From NCBI RefSeq assembly GCF_049056525.1, contig NZ_JBHUPT010000014.1:1-64000 (forward strand): 64,000 nucleotides of DNA. Reading direction: 5' to 3'. The translations under genes and the position numbers were made by a program. How positions within the stretch are numbered: position 1 is the first letter of the stretch; each line of letters starts with the position of its first letter. The notes beneath the pieces are model-generated. The model had not been told where the DNA came from. It saw only the letters and a list, made by a program, of their open reading frames with translations, and searched no databases. This document shows positions 9,127 through 17,999 of this stretch, in pieces. The stretch is from Leisingera coralii. GTDB taxonomy: Bacteria > Pseudomonadota > Alphaproteobacteria > Rhodobacterales > Rhodobacteraceae.

Positions 9127-9218
9127 GCGGGGGATAACTGCAGAAGGCGGATTTCCAAGGCCGCGCAAATTGCCTAGTCTGCCCGCCAAAAGGCCAAGAG
9201 GCCGGGCAAGAGGCGAGC

Positions 9219-10448
9219 ATGGGCAGACTGATTACACTCACCGCACTGATTTGGGCTCTGGCGGCGGGTGCCTGGGCGCAATCCGGAAACAGCGGCTTCA
9301 GTGGCCTGGCGCGCATTGACGCCACCGAAAGCCAAGTCCGCGATGCCGGGCGGGGAGCAGAGGTGTCGCTAGGCCTCAGCCAGGGTGTGCCTTACCGGCT
9401 GTTCACCCTGGACGGTCCGCCGCGGCTGGTACTGGATTTTCAGGAGGTCGACTGGACCGGGCTGACGGCGGACAAGCTGGTGCAGGGCGATCAGATCACC
9501 GCTGCGCAGTTCGGCACTTATGTGCCGGGCTGGTCGCGGCTGGTGCTGCAGCTGGCGGAGCCGATGAAGGTGTCCTCGGCTGCAATGAGCGTCGATCAGG
9601 TGACCGCCGCGGCCCGGCTGGCGGTGTCATTGGAGCCTGCCACGGCGCAGGAGTTTGCCGCCAGCGCCGGTGCCCCGCAGGATCCGCGCTGGGACTTGCC
9701 GGCGCCTGAAGTGATGCAGGGCAGGGCTGCGCGCGACGAGAACGCACCGCTCCTGGTGATGCTGGATCCGGGCCACGGCGGCATTGATCCGGGCGCAGAG
9801 ACCGACGTGGTCGTCGAGAAGCACCTCATGCTGCAATTCGCCCGCGAGCTGGGGGAGGCTCTGGTGCGCTCCGGCCAGTTCACCGTGATGATGACCCGGG
9901 ATGACGACTATTTCGTGTCGCTGGAACGGCGCATTGCGATGGCGCACCAGGCAGGTGCCGATGTGTTCATCTCTCTGCATGCGGACACGATCTCCGAAGG
10001 CCGCGCGCATGGCTCTACCGTCTACACGCTGTCCAAGGAGGCTTCGGATGTGGCCTCGGCCAAACTGGCGGAGCGGCATCTGCGCGGCGACCTGCTGTCG
10101 GGCACCGACCTCAGCCAGGCGGACGATGGGGTGACCAGCGTGATGCTGGATCTGGCCCGGCAGGAAACCCAGCCGAGGAGCGATGCGCTGGCGGCGGCGC
10201 TGATCGAGGGACTGCGCGGACAAGGGAAGCCGATCAACAACCGGCCGCTGCGCTCCGCCGGGTTTTCGGTGCTGAAGTCGGCGGATATTCCCTCGGTGCT
10301 GGTGGAGATCGGCTTTCTGTCCAGCAAGCGCGATCTCAAGAACCTGGTGGACGCGGACTGGCGCGCCAAGGCCGCGCGCGGCATCCTGAACGGTCTGATT
10401 GCCTGGCACGCTGAGGACGACGCCCGCCGCGCCCTGGTGCGGAAATAG
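9219..10448 (+). CDS. N-acetylmuramoyl-L-alanine amidase (AmiC family)
   Basis: 409-residue periplasmic zinc amidase that cuts the bond between muramic acid and the stem peptide during septum splitting. A signal peptide (about 1-20) is followed by an AMIN domain (about 45-130, PYRLFTLDGPPRLVLDF) that targets septal peptidoglycan, then the Amidase_3 catalytic domain. Zinc and catalytic residues lie in LDPGHGGIDPG, the VVEKHL segment, FISLHAD and VEIGFLS. It shares its orientation with mrcA but is separated from it by an oppositely oriented unrecognised gene. Confidence 0.94.
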   Translation: MGRLITLTALIWALAAGAWAQSGNSGFSGLARIDATESQVRDAGRGAEVSLGLSQGVPYRLFTLDGPPRLVLDFQEVDWTGLTADKLVQGDQITAAQFGTYVPGWSRLVLQLAEPMKVSSAAMSVDQVTAAARLAVSLEPATAQEFAASAGAPQDPRWDLPAPEVMQGRAARDENAPLLVMLDPGHGGIDPGAETDVVVEKHLMLQFARELGEALVRSGQFTVMMTRDDDYFVSLERRIAMAHQAGADVFISLHADTISEGRAHGSTVYTLSKEASDVASAKLAERHLRGDLLSGTDLSQADDGVTSVMLDLARQETQPRSDALAAALIEGLRGQGKPINNRPLRSAGFSVLKSADIPSVLVEIGFLSSKRDLKNLVDADWRAKAARGILNGLIAWHAEDDARRALVRK

Positions 10449-10449
10449 T

Positions 10450-10465
10450 GCGAAGGAGCCTTCGC
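10450..10465. terminator. Small hairpin between convergent genes
   Basis: GCGAAGG (10450-10456), AG, CCTTCGC (10459-10465), directly after the amiC stop and before the convergent gene ending at 10504. No U-run follows; weak call. Confidence 0.3.
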
Positions 10466-10503
10466 GCCGTTGCACGAAGGTCCGAGCTGCTGAGGTCTCT
10501 TCT

Positions 10504-11907
10504 TTAGCCAGCCTTGGCTTCGGCCTTGGCCAGCGCCTTTTCGATCTCGCGCTCGAGCTGCTGCTTGTGCGGGGCCAGAAGGTCATCGGCGACCTTTGCC
10601 ATCAGCCCCTGCTTTTCCAGCTTGGCGGCGATGCAGTCCATAAGCTGCCCTTCGGCTTTGGTTTTCTCCATGCAGGAGCTGACGATTTTCTCCAAGGCGC
10701 TCATGTGATTGGTCAGGGCCTTGGCAATGGCCCGCCCGGTGAAGAACTTATGTGCCATCCGCAGGACGGTCTGCAGCACGATCTCGGCACCGATCTTGCG
10801 GGGGATGGCGGTGAAGCGGCCCAGGATGATCTCGATTTCCTTGCCGCCCCAGCGGGCCGCGGTGCTCCACAGGTATTTGTTGATCCAGCGGGAATTGACC
10901 ATCCGGCTGGCCAGCCGCTCGCCGACCCCCTTCATGACGAGCTGCCCGGCCTTGGCACCCAGCCAGCCGGAGAAGCCGCCCGCCACCGTGGCAAAGGCGA
11001 CGCGCTTGAAGGAACCGGCCACGCCGCCGGCCTTGACCCATTGGCCCTTGAGAATGCAGCCGTTGGCGATCTCCTGGACGGTGTTCTTGCTGGCGGCGAC
11101 AACGACGCCGGCGGTGGCGGGGTTCACACCATTGGTGACCAGGATCAGCTGCACGATGTCGGCGGCGCCGTCGCGCAGGTCGACCGAGATTTCCTCGCAG
11201 ACCTTGGCGCTTTGCCCCAGTTCCTTGGACAGCGTGTTCAGATCCATCGCCACCGCGTCGAGCAGGATCTTGGTCTGTTTCATCTGCTTGAACGAATCCA
11301 GCAGGCTTTTCTTGTTCTTGCCGTAGGTCATGTTCACCAGCTTGCCGACGGCGGCGTCCGCCTTCTTCAGCGACTTCGCCGGGCGTTCGATGTCGGCATT
11401 GGGGGTCACCATCTTCACGAAGAAGGTCCAGAACCCCTTCTGCATCTCCCGGTACTGGTCGCGGTAGTTGTTCAGCGTGCTCATGAACGCCATGGTCTCG
11501 GTGTGCAGCCGGCTCTGGATGGCGTCGACGGCGTCGCCCATGTCGTCCTCGGTGAACCAGTGGGTCTTGCCCCGCCACTTTACCTCGTAGATCTTGCCCT
11601 TGGCGGGCAGAGGCCTGCCGCCCTGCGCCTTGGCGAACTGTTCGGCGACCTTGACCGGGGAGCTGTCCAGCATCTTGAAGGTCTTGGAGCCGGGCTCGAC
11701 CAGGCTGGTCACCTTGGTCTTCACCACCTGCTGCTGGAACTGGCCGATGGCGAGGATCGTCGGCTGGCCCACCTTGCCGTTGGTGGGCACCCGCTTGTAG
11801 CCGACGGTCGCCGCGTGTTCGTTGAGCATCTTCTGGACCAGCACAACGTCCTTGGGGTCGTTCACGGCATTCTTGCCGCCGCCGACCGGCGCTCCGAGTT
11901 TTGCCAT
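10504..11907 (-). CDS. Unrecognised protein with N-terminal peptidoglycan-binding-like segment
   Basis: 467-residue protein that I do not recognise as a whole. The N-terminal 65 residues (NDPKDVVLVQKMLNE, then GKVGQPTILAIGQFQQQ) fit the PG_binding_1 pattern. The centre (about 150-290) is lysine-rich and helical. About residues 295-360 are rich in Gly and Ala (ATVAGGFSGWLGAKAGQLV) and could be a hydrophobic hairpin. The C-terminus is charged and probably coiled coil. No signal peptide is present. GGAGGAG sits seven bases before the ATG. A peptidoglycan-binding head without export signal, fused to an unassigned tail, resembles some type VI secretion effectors, but no secretion genes are nearby. 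It interrupts amiC-mrcA on the opposite strand. Confidence 0.75.
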   Translation of the reverse strand: MAKLGAPVGGGKNAVNDPKDVVLVQKMLNEHAATVGYKRVPTNGKVGQPTILAIGQFQQQVVKTKVTSLVEPGSKTFKMLDSSPVKVAEQFAKAQGGRPLPAKGKIYEVKWRGKTHWFTEDDMGDAVDAIQSRLHTETMAFMSTLNNYRDQYREMQKGFWTFFVKMVTPNADIERPAKSLKKADAAVGKLVNMTYGKNKKSLLDSFKQMKQTKILLDAVAMDLNTLSKELGQSAKVCEEISVDLRDGAADIVQLILVTNGVNPATAGVVVAASKNTVQEIANGCILKGQWVKAGGVAGSFKRVAFATVAGGFSGWLGAKAGQLVMKGVGERLASRMVNSRWINKYLWSTAARWGGKEIEIILGRFTAIPRKIGAEIVLQTVLRMAHKFFTGRAIAKALTNHMSALEKIVSSCMEKTKAEGQLMDCIAAKLEKQGLMAKVADDLLAPHKQQLEREIEKALAKAEAKAG

Positions 11908-12235
11908 GGCAGTCTCCTCCACCTTTCGGGCTGCCGGGTGAAACCTGAATTGGGCACGCGCCTCGGCTGGCGGGCGGGAGATGGGGAGGCAGGCCAAGGC
12001 GGCAGTTGCGTGCACGTGCGCTCAGCCTGCCCGCCGCTTGCGCCGAACCGCGGCAAGCATTGGGAAAATCGGGCAGCCGCTGTTAATATTGCCGGGTCAG
12101 GATACATCACAGGCGGCTCAAAACCAATTCTCCGGGCGGCAGGTTTCAAGACAGCACACTTTCGCCGCCGCATGCTTTGACCCCGGACACCGCCGCGCCT
12201 ATATAGGCGGCACCTCGCGAGAAAGGCCACACCCC
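11908..12235. other. Divergent intergenic region before mrcA
   Basis: 328 bases containing the promoters of the unrecognised gene (leftward) and mrcA (rightward). The only structure I see is the 12-bp palindrome GCCTATATAGGC at 12197-12208, shortly before the mrcA ribosome site. No convincing gene. Confidence 0.5.
12197..12208. promoter_or_regulatory. 12-bp palindrome upstream of mrcA
   Basis: GCCTATATAGGC is a perfect palindrome 28 bases before the mrcA start codon. It could include a -10 element or an operator; nothing more can be said. Confidence 0.3.
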
Positions 12236-14737
12236 GTGCTCAGGTTCATACTCTCCTTCTTCGGCTCCATCTTCAGCACCATCACCCTCGGCGTGGCGAT
12301 GGTGGCGCTGACCATCGGGGCGGTGTTCTGGATTTACGGGCGCGACCTGCCGAGCCATGAATCGCTGGCCCAGTACCAGCCGCCGACCATCAGCCGGATT
12401 TATTCGGGCGAAGGCCACCTGATCGACGAGTTCGCCAAGGAACGCCGCCTGTTCACCCCGTCGCATGAGATCCCGGACCTGGTGAAACAGGCGTTCATCT
12501 CGGCCGAGGACAAGAACTTCTACAGCCATTCGGGCTATGACGCCCGCGGCATCGCGGCCGCGGCGATCGAGGCGGTGCGGTCGCGCGGGCAGAACGTGCG
12601 CGGCGCCTCCACCATCACCCAGCAGGTGATGAAGAACTTCCTCTTGTCCGGCGACCGCCGGGCCGAGCGCAAGATCAAGGAGATCATCCTTGCCACCCGG
12701 CTGGAGGAGACGCTCGACAAGGAGCGGATCCTGGAGCTGTACCTGAACGAGATCTTCCTGGGCCAGAACTCCTATGGCGTGACCGCCGCCGCGCAGACCT
12801 ATTTCAACAAGACGCTGAGCGAGCTGGAACCGCATGAGGCAGCGACGCTGGCCTCGATGCCCAAGGCGCCGTCGGACTACCACCCGGTGCGCCAGAAGGA
12901 CCGTCTGCTGGCGCGGCGCAACTACGTGCTGCGGGAAATGCGCGAGAACGGCTATATCTCCGCCGATGTCTATGAGGTCGAGGTCGCGCAGCCGCTGCGC
13001 TCGGTCCAGAACGGCGATTTCGAGGCCTTCCGGACCGCGCTGCCGCCGCGGGATTACTTCACCGACGAAATCCGCCGCCAGCTGACCCAGGACTTCGGCG
13101 AAGGCGAGTTCTTTACCGGCGGCTTTACCGTGCGCGCCACCCTCGACCACGAGATGCAGGCCGAGGCGGCGCTGGCACTGCGCGGCGGCCTGGAGAAATA
13201 CGACCGCTCCCGCGGCAAGTGGCGCGGCACCGGCGTGCAGCTGGAAGAAGCCCAGCTGGCGGATGAGACCAGCTGGCGCGAGGCGCTGGCAAACGCCGAT
13301 GTCCCGCGCGATATCGACCTGGGCGGCAAATGGTATCCGGCGGTGGTGCTGGACGTGGGCAGCGAGTCCCTGACCGTGGGCGTCGAGGACAGCGAGGGCA
13401 CCGGTTCGGTGCCACGCTCCGACATCAAGTGGATGAAAGGCAGCTTTGCCGACAACTTCACCCGCGGCGACGTGGTGCTGGTGCGGGCCGAGAAAAAGGA
13501 CGATGCCTTCAGCCACTGGTCGCTGCGGCAGGTGCCGGAAGTGCAGGGCGGCTTTGTCGCGATGGACGTGAACTCGGGCCGGGTTCTGGCGATGCAGGGC
13601 GGTTTCTCCTACCAGCACTCGGTGTTCAACCGCGCGACCCAGGCGCTGCGCCAGCCGGGCTCCAGCTTCAAGCCGTTTGTCTATGCGGCGGCGCTGGACA
13701 GCGGCTACAGCCCGGCGACCATCGTCGTCGATGCCCCGATCGAGATCAACACGCCGCAAGGCCTGTGGCGGCCCAAGAACTCCACCAACAAGTTCTATGG
13801 GCCGACGCCGCTGCGCACCGGTATCGAGATGAGCCGGAACCTGATGACCATCCGCCTGGCGCAGGAGGTCGGGATGCCGGTGGTGGCGGGTTATGCCGAG
13901 CGCTTTGGCGTTTATGACAACATGGGCGCCTACCTGGCCAACTCGCTGGGGGCGGAGGAGACCACGCTCTATAAGATGGTGGCGGCCTATGCGATGTTCG
14001 CCAATGGCGGCGAGCGGGTGCAGCCGACGCTGGTGGACCGGGTGCAGGACCGCTTCGGGCGCACCATCTACCGCCATGACGACCGCGACTGCGTGGACTG
14101 TGCCGACCCGCAGCTGGCCGCAGGGCAGGCGCCGCGCATCGTCACCGACCGCGAGCAGGTGATGGATCCGGTCACCGCCTATCAGCTCACCTCGATGATG
14201 AAGGGCGTGGTCGACCGCGGCACCGCCTCCAGCGTGATCAACCTGCCGGTGCCCACCGCGGGCAAGACCGGTACCACCAACGATTCGCGTGATGTCTGGT
14301 TCGTCGGCTTCACCTCCAACATCGTCGCGGGCTGCTACATGGGCTTTGACCAGCCCCGCCCGATGGGCCGCGGCGCCTATGGCGGCACCATGTGCGGCCC
14401 GGTGTTCCAGCAGTTCATGACCAAGGCGGTGGAGAAATTCGGCGGCGGCCCGTTCGAGGTGCCGGAAGGCGGCCATTTCATCAAGATCGACCGCTACACC
14501 GGCGCACGGCTGCCGGATGATGCCTCCGGCCCCTATGTGGTCGCGGAATACTTTCGGGATGGTGCCGAGCCGATCTTTGGCCTGACCTACGACGGCGGCT
14601 TTGCGATGGGGTCCAACCTGCCGCTGGTCGAGGAAGTGCAGCAATCCGGCCGCAAGGTCACCACCTCCAGTGGCGGCACCGCGGTGCTGGGGCCCAAGGC
14701 CACCTTCGGCACCGTCAGTTCTGGCGGGCTGTACTAA
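12236..14737 (+). CDS. mrcA: Penicillin-binding protein 1A (bifunctional glycosyltransferase/transpeptidase)
   Basis: 833-residue class A PBP that polymerises and cross-links peptidoglycan. One N-terminal membrane anchor (about 8-33) is followed by the GT51 domain with the catalytic glutamate E91 in AFISAEDKNFYSHSGYD. The transpeptidase domain has S476-SFK479 (nucleophile serine and general base), the SRN motif in MSRNLMTIRL and K677-TG in TAGKTGTTNDSRD. The start is GTG at 12236, ten bases after GAGAAAGG; a longer upstream frame adds 85 residues of no recognisable kind. The long open frames antisense to it are GC-bias shadows. Confidence 0.96.
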   Translation: MLRFILSFFGSIFSTITLGVAMVALTIGAVFWIYGRDLPSHESLAQYQPPTISRIYSGEGHLIDEFAKERRLFTPSHEIPDLVKQAFISAEDKNFYSHSGYDARGIAAAAIEAVRSRGQNVRGASTITQQVMKNFLLSGDRRAERKIKEIILATRLEETLDKERILELYLNEIFLGQNSYGVTAAAQTYFNKTLSELEPHEAATLASMPKAPSDYHPVRQKDRLLARRNYVLREMRENGYISADVYEVEVAQPLRSVQNGDFEAFRTALPPRDYFTDEIRRQLTQDFGEGEFFTGGFTVRATLDHEMQAEAALALRGGLEKYDRSRGKWRGTGVQLEEAQLADETSWREALANADVPRDIDLGGKWYPAVVLDVGSESLTVGVEDSEGTGSVPRSDIKWMKGSFADNFTRGDVVLVRAEKKDDAFSHWSLRQVPEVQGGFVAMDVNSGRVLAMQGGFSYQHSVFNRATQALRQPGSSFKPFVYAAALDSGYSPATIVVDAPIEINTPQGLWRPKNSTNKFYGPTPLRTGIEMSRNLMTIRLAQEVGMPVVAGYAERFGVYDNMGAYLANSLGAEETTLYKMVAAYAMFANGGERVQPTLVDRVQDRFGRTIYRHDDRDCVDCADPQLAAGQAPRIVTDREQVMDPVTAYQLTSMMKGVVDRGTASSVINLPVPTAGKTGTTNDSRDVWFVGFTSNIVAGCYMGFDQPRPMGRGAYGGTMCGPVFQQFMTKAVEKFGGGPFEVPEGGHFIKIDRYTGARLPDDASGPYVVAEYFRDGAEPIFGLTYDGGFAMGSNLPLVEEVQQSGRKVTTSSGGTAVLGPKATFGTVSSGGLY

Positions 14738-14746
14738 GGCGCTGAT

Positions 14747-15031
14747 CTACATCAGCAGCACAGCCTCATGGCGCGTCATGCATTGGCGCGCCATGGCGCC
14801 ATGGGTGCCGGGGTACCAGCGCAGATCCGGCATGATCTGGAACAGCTCCTCCCGCACCGGTGCATCGAGCGCCGACACCGCCTGGCCGCCGGGGGGGAAG
14901 CTTTCGGATGGCGCGCCTTCGGCATAGATGATCTCATGCCGGTCAAACAGCAGGTGCACATAGGTCACCTTGCCGCCGGGCTGCTGGCGGATGCTGCTGC
15001 CGTCCAGCAGCGTCGCGGTGCCGGTAAGGCT
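14747..15031 (-). pseudogene. C-terminal remnant of a Hint (hedgehog/intein) domain protein
   Basis: About 95 residues match the C-terminal block of the Hint domains common in secreted Rhodobacteraceae proteins: KVTYVHLLFDRHEIIYAEG, then SESFPPGGQAV, ending TRHEAVLLM. The N-terminal part of a Hint domain and any upstream region are absent. The frame runs open into the prfB start, where the only in-frame ATG (15166) shares bases with the prfB ATG and has no ribosome site. The gene was therefore probably truncated by a deletion or by rearrangement at the prfB boundary. It could conceivably still be expressed as a short protein. Confidence 0.6.
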
Positions 15032-15164
15032 GCCGCCAGTGTTGCCGGCGATGTTCAGCAGCACCTTCGGCGGCGGGGCAAAGCGTGGCGGCTTGCGAGC
15101 GGCGCAAGGGTGGTTTATCACGCAGGCCTGACCTGAGATTGCCCGGATATTGCAAGGATACCCC

Positions 15165-16292
15165 ATGCGCGCGGAAACCCAGAACATCGTGGCGGAGATC
15201 GAGAAGTCGCTGGAGCTGCTGGCCCAGCGGATGAATTGGGAAACCGCCGAATTCCGCCTGGAGGAATTCAACGCACGGGTCGAAGACCCGAACCTCTGGG
15301 ATGACCCGGAGGCCGCGCAGAAACTGATGCGCGATCGCCAGGCGCTGGTGGATTCCATCAATACCTACAAAGGCATCAAACAGGACCTCTCCGACAATAT
15401 CGAGCTTATCGAGCTGGGCGAGATGGAAGAGGACTCGGAGGTCGTCAAGGATGCCGAGGGCGCGCTGGCCGCGCTCAGGGAAAAGGCCGCCGAGAAGGAG
15501 CTGGAAGCGCTCCTGGACGGAGAGGCCGATGCCAACGACACCTTCCTGGAAATCAACGCGGGCGCGGGCGGCACCGAGAGCTGCGACTGGGCCTCGATGC
15601 TGGCGCGGATGTATGTCCGCTGGGCCGAGAAGAAGGGCTACAAGGTCGAGCTGCAGTCCGAAAGCGCGGGCGACGAGGCGGGCATCAAATCCGCGGCCTA
15701 CAAGATCTCCGGCCACAATGCCTATGGCTGGCTGAAATCCGAGAGCGGCGTGCACCGGCTGGTGCGGATCTCGCCCTATGACTCGGCTGCCAAGCGGCAC
15801 ACGTCGTTCAGCTCCGTCTGGGTTTACCCGGTGGTGGACGACAATATCGAGATCGAGGTGAACCCGGCCGACATCCGCGTCGACACCTACCGCTCCTCGG
15901 GTGCGGGCGGGCAGCACGTGAACACCACCGACTCGGCGGTGCGGATCACCCACATTCCGACCGGCATCGTGGTGACCTCGTCGGAGAAATCGCAGCACCA
16001 GAACCGCGATATCGCCATGAAGGCGCTGAAATCGCGCCTGTATCAGCAGGAACTGGACCGCCGCAACGCCGAGATCAACGCCGCGCATGAGGCCAAGGGC
16101 GATGCCGGATGGGGCAACCAGATCCGCTCCTACGTGCTGCAGCCCTACCAGATGGTGAAGGACCTGCGCACCGGGCACGAAACTTCCGATACCAAGGGTG
16201 TGCTGGATGGCGATCTGGATGGTTTCATGGCGGCGACCCTGGCCATGAATGTCTCCGGCAAGAGCCGCTCCGAGGCCCAGGGAGAGGACTGA
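15165..16292 (+). CDS. prfB: Peptide chain release factor 2
   Basis: 375-residue class I release factor that ends translation at UGA and UAA. The stop-codon recognition tripeptide position reads S203-P204-Y205 (ISPYDSAAKRHTSF), and the peptidyl-tRNA hydrolysis motif is G248-G-Q250 in SSGAGGQHVNTTDSAVR. AAGGA lies before the ATG at 15165. The frame is continuous from the start, so there is no programmed +1 frameshift of the Escherichia coli type. A terminator follows at 16335. Confidence 0.97.
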   Translation: MRAETQNIVAEIEKSLELLAQRMNWETAEFRLEEFNARVEDPNLWDDPEAAQKLMRDRQALVDSINTYKGIKQDLSDNIELIELGEMEEDSEVVKDAEGALAALREKAAEKELEALLDGEADANDTFLEINAGAGGTESCDWASMLARMYVRWAEKKGYKVELQSESAGDEAGIKSAAYKISGHNAYGWLKSESGVHRLVRISPYDSAAKRHTSFSSVWVYPVVDDNIEIEVNPADIRVDTYRSSGAGGQHVNTTDSAVRITHIPTGIVVTSSEKSQHQNRDIAMKALKSRLYQQELDRRNAEINAAHEAKGDAGWGNQIRSYVLQPYQMVKDLRTGHETSDTKGVLDGDLDGFMAATLAMNVSGKSRSEAQGED

Positions 16293-16334
16293 TCTCCCGG
16301 CGGCAGCCACAGGCTATACCTGCTGACTGAATTG

Positions 16335-16370
16335 TAAGCTCCGGGCGTAATGCCTGGAGCTTATTTCGTT
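16335..16370 (+). terminator. Intrinsic terminator of prfB
   Basis: TAAGCTCCGGGC (16335-16346), loop GTAAT, GCCTGGAGCTTA (16352-16363), a 12-bp stem with one G-T wobble, followed by TTTCGTT. Confidence 0.8.
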
Positions 16371-16476
16371 GAAAACCTCCCGCGCAAGCTATCGAAATCG
16401 CCACCTTGCGCGCCCGGATGAAACGCTCTCTGCTGGTAATAGTCAGGGTTGTTTTTCATGGTTTCGGGGGTGTGTC

Positions 16477-17814
16477 ATGGCACGGGTGGAGCTGAATCTC
16501 ACATTTGATGGCGAAACCGCCATTCCCCGTCTCGAAGGCCAAAACGACGTTGAATGGTTCGACCGTTTCCTGAACACCTATAACGTCTTCGAAGGAAACG
16601 CGGACAACAGGCTGGTGGCAGATATCGGCCTCACCGGGCAAGACTGGACGGCCAAGATCGTCCGGTTCGGCGGCGCTGCGGAGAATAACCTGACCAGGAT
16701 CACTGATTTGGACGGGGAAACCGGGCGCCGGATCGACTACTTGGAACTGGGCTACAATTCCCGGGTGGACCTGGACTCCACCCGCGTGCGGCAGATCAAC
16801 GGCTGGGATGGTAAAAAGCACGAGCTCAAACTGGGGGAAAACCAGGAGGGCAGCACGTTTTCCATCCACCTCTTTGCCGAGGAGAACATTGTCACTACCG
16901 GCAATGCGTTTGTGAATAACATCGAAACCGGTCTTGGCAGCAGTTCGGCGGACAGGGCCAAGGGCGATGTGATTACCGTCGGCACCGGCGGGGTGGGTAC
17001 AATCCGCACCAATGCAGGCGATGACAAGGTTGTCGTCCGCAAGGGGTTCGCAGAGTTTGTCAGCACCCGCGATGGCAATGATACGGTCGTGATCGGCCCA
17101 AACGGCGCTGACGTCGTCCGTACAGGCGACGGCAAGGATAGCGTCCGCACCGGCAATGCCTTTGTTGAACTGATATCCACAGGCAACGGAAATGACACCG
17201 TCGTGGTCGGCGCCGGAAGCGCCGGCCTGGTCCGGCTCGGCGGCGGCCGGGATACCGTTGATTTCTCGAAATACTCCGGTGGTGTGGTGTTCTCGCTGAA
17301 CTTGGATGGCGCCTGGCAGAACCCAGGCGCGCCTGGAGGGAACCTGGGCGCCGACGGTACAGGATTCGTGCAAGCATCTTCCATCGAAAACCTGACCGGC
17401 ACGGCAAAGGGGGACAGGCTGACGGGGCACAGCGGTGCGAACCTTCTTGAAGGGAAAGGGGGCAATGACCGGCTGACCGGGCTGGCCGGCGCCGACACGC
17501 TGGACGGCGGAGCCGGCAACGACAGGCTGGCCGGCGGCAGCGGCAAAGATACCCTCAAGGGCGGCGCTGGCAACGATACGCTGACCGGCGGCGCCGGGGC
17601 TGACACCTTTGTGTTTGCTGCCGGCGATGATCTGGTCCGGGACTTCATGGATGGCACCGACATCCTGCAGATCCGCGGCCACAGCGGCGGTTTCGCCAGC
17701 CTCAGTATCACCAACAACGCCGGCGACCGCCTGATTACCCATGACGGCGGAACGGTTAGGCTAGAGGGGGAAGCAGGGCTGGCGCTGACGGCCGACGATT
17801 TTGTCTTCGTCTGA
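16477..17814 (+). CDS. RTX-type calcium-binding protein (hemolysin-type repeats)
   Basis: 445-residue protein, probably secreted through a type I system by an uncleaved C-terminal signal. Residues about 165-262 form a row of degenerate GNDT repeats (DGNDTVVIG, GNGNDTVVVG), which suggests a beta-roll. Residues about 325-378 hold classic nonapeptides (GGNDRLTG, GGAGNDTLTGGAGADTF). The N-terminal 150 residues are not recognised. GGGGG lies six bases before the ATG. Terminators on both sides (16335 and 17842) make it a single-gene unit. No ABC exporter or enzymatic domain is nearby, so its role (adhesin, S-layer-like or surface protein) is unknown. Confidence 0.85.
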   Translation: MARVELNLTFDGETAIPRLEGQNDVEWFDRFLNTYNVFEGNADNRLVADIGLTGQDWTAKIVRFGGAAENNLTRITDLDGETGRRIDYLELGYNSRVDLDSTRVRQINGWDGKKHELKLGENQEGSTFSIHLFAEENIVTTGNAFVNNIETGLGSSSADRAKGDVITVGTGGVGTIRTNAGDDKVVVRKGFAEFVSTRDGNDTVVIGPNGADVVRTGDGKDSVRTGNAFVELISTGNGNDTVVVGAGSAGLVRLGGGRDTVDFSKYSGGVVFSLNLDGAWQNPGAPGGNLGADGTGFVQASSIENLTGTAKGDRLTGHSGANLLEGKGGNDRLTGLAGADTLDGGAGNDRLAGGSGKDTLKGGAGNDTLTGGAGADTFVFAAGDDLVRDFMDGTDILQIRGHSGGFASLSITNNAGDRLITHDGGTVRLEGEAGLALTADDFVFV

Positions 17815-17841
17815 CCGCAAGCTGCCGTTGGCCAGCCAGAA

Positions 17842-17866
17842 AGACGGGCGCTAGGCCCGTCTCTTT
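17842..17866 (+). terminator. Terminator of the RTX gene
   Basis: AGACGGGC (17842-17849), loop GCTAG, GCCCGTCT (17855-17862), then CTTTCG. Confidence 0.7.
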
Positions 17867-17999
17867 CGCGCAATGGGTGCGGTGTAAGTTGCGGCGCGCC
17901 GTCTGCGCAGTTCATTCAAATATGTATCTGCAAGGTATTTTTTGCGGCCAGGTTCGCGGCTAGGCTGTCGGAAACAGGCATTTGGGAGGACAAGCCGCG

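Noticed and set aside
12146..14644. An 832-codon open frame antisense to mrcA
   Set aside because: Its composition is that of a GC-bias shadow (His, Arg and Gln rich), it has no ribosome site, and mrcA explains the region fully.
15165..15300. Possible programmed frameshift in prfB
   Set aside because: The frame is continuous from the ATG at 15165 with no internal UGA, so the Escherichia coli autoregulatory frameshift is absent.
16477..17814. RTX protein as an enzyme such as a protease or lipase
   Set aside because: No HExxH or serine hydrolase motif lies ahead of the repeats, so only a calcium-binding protein can be claimed.
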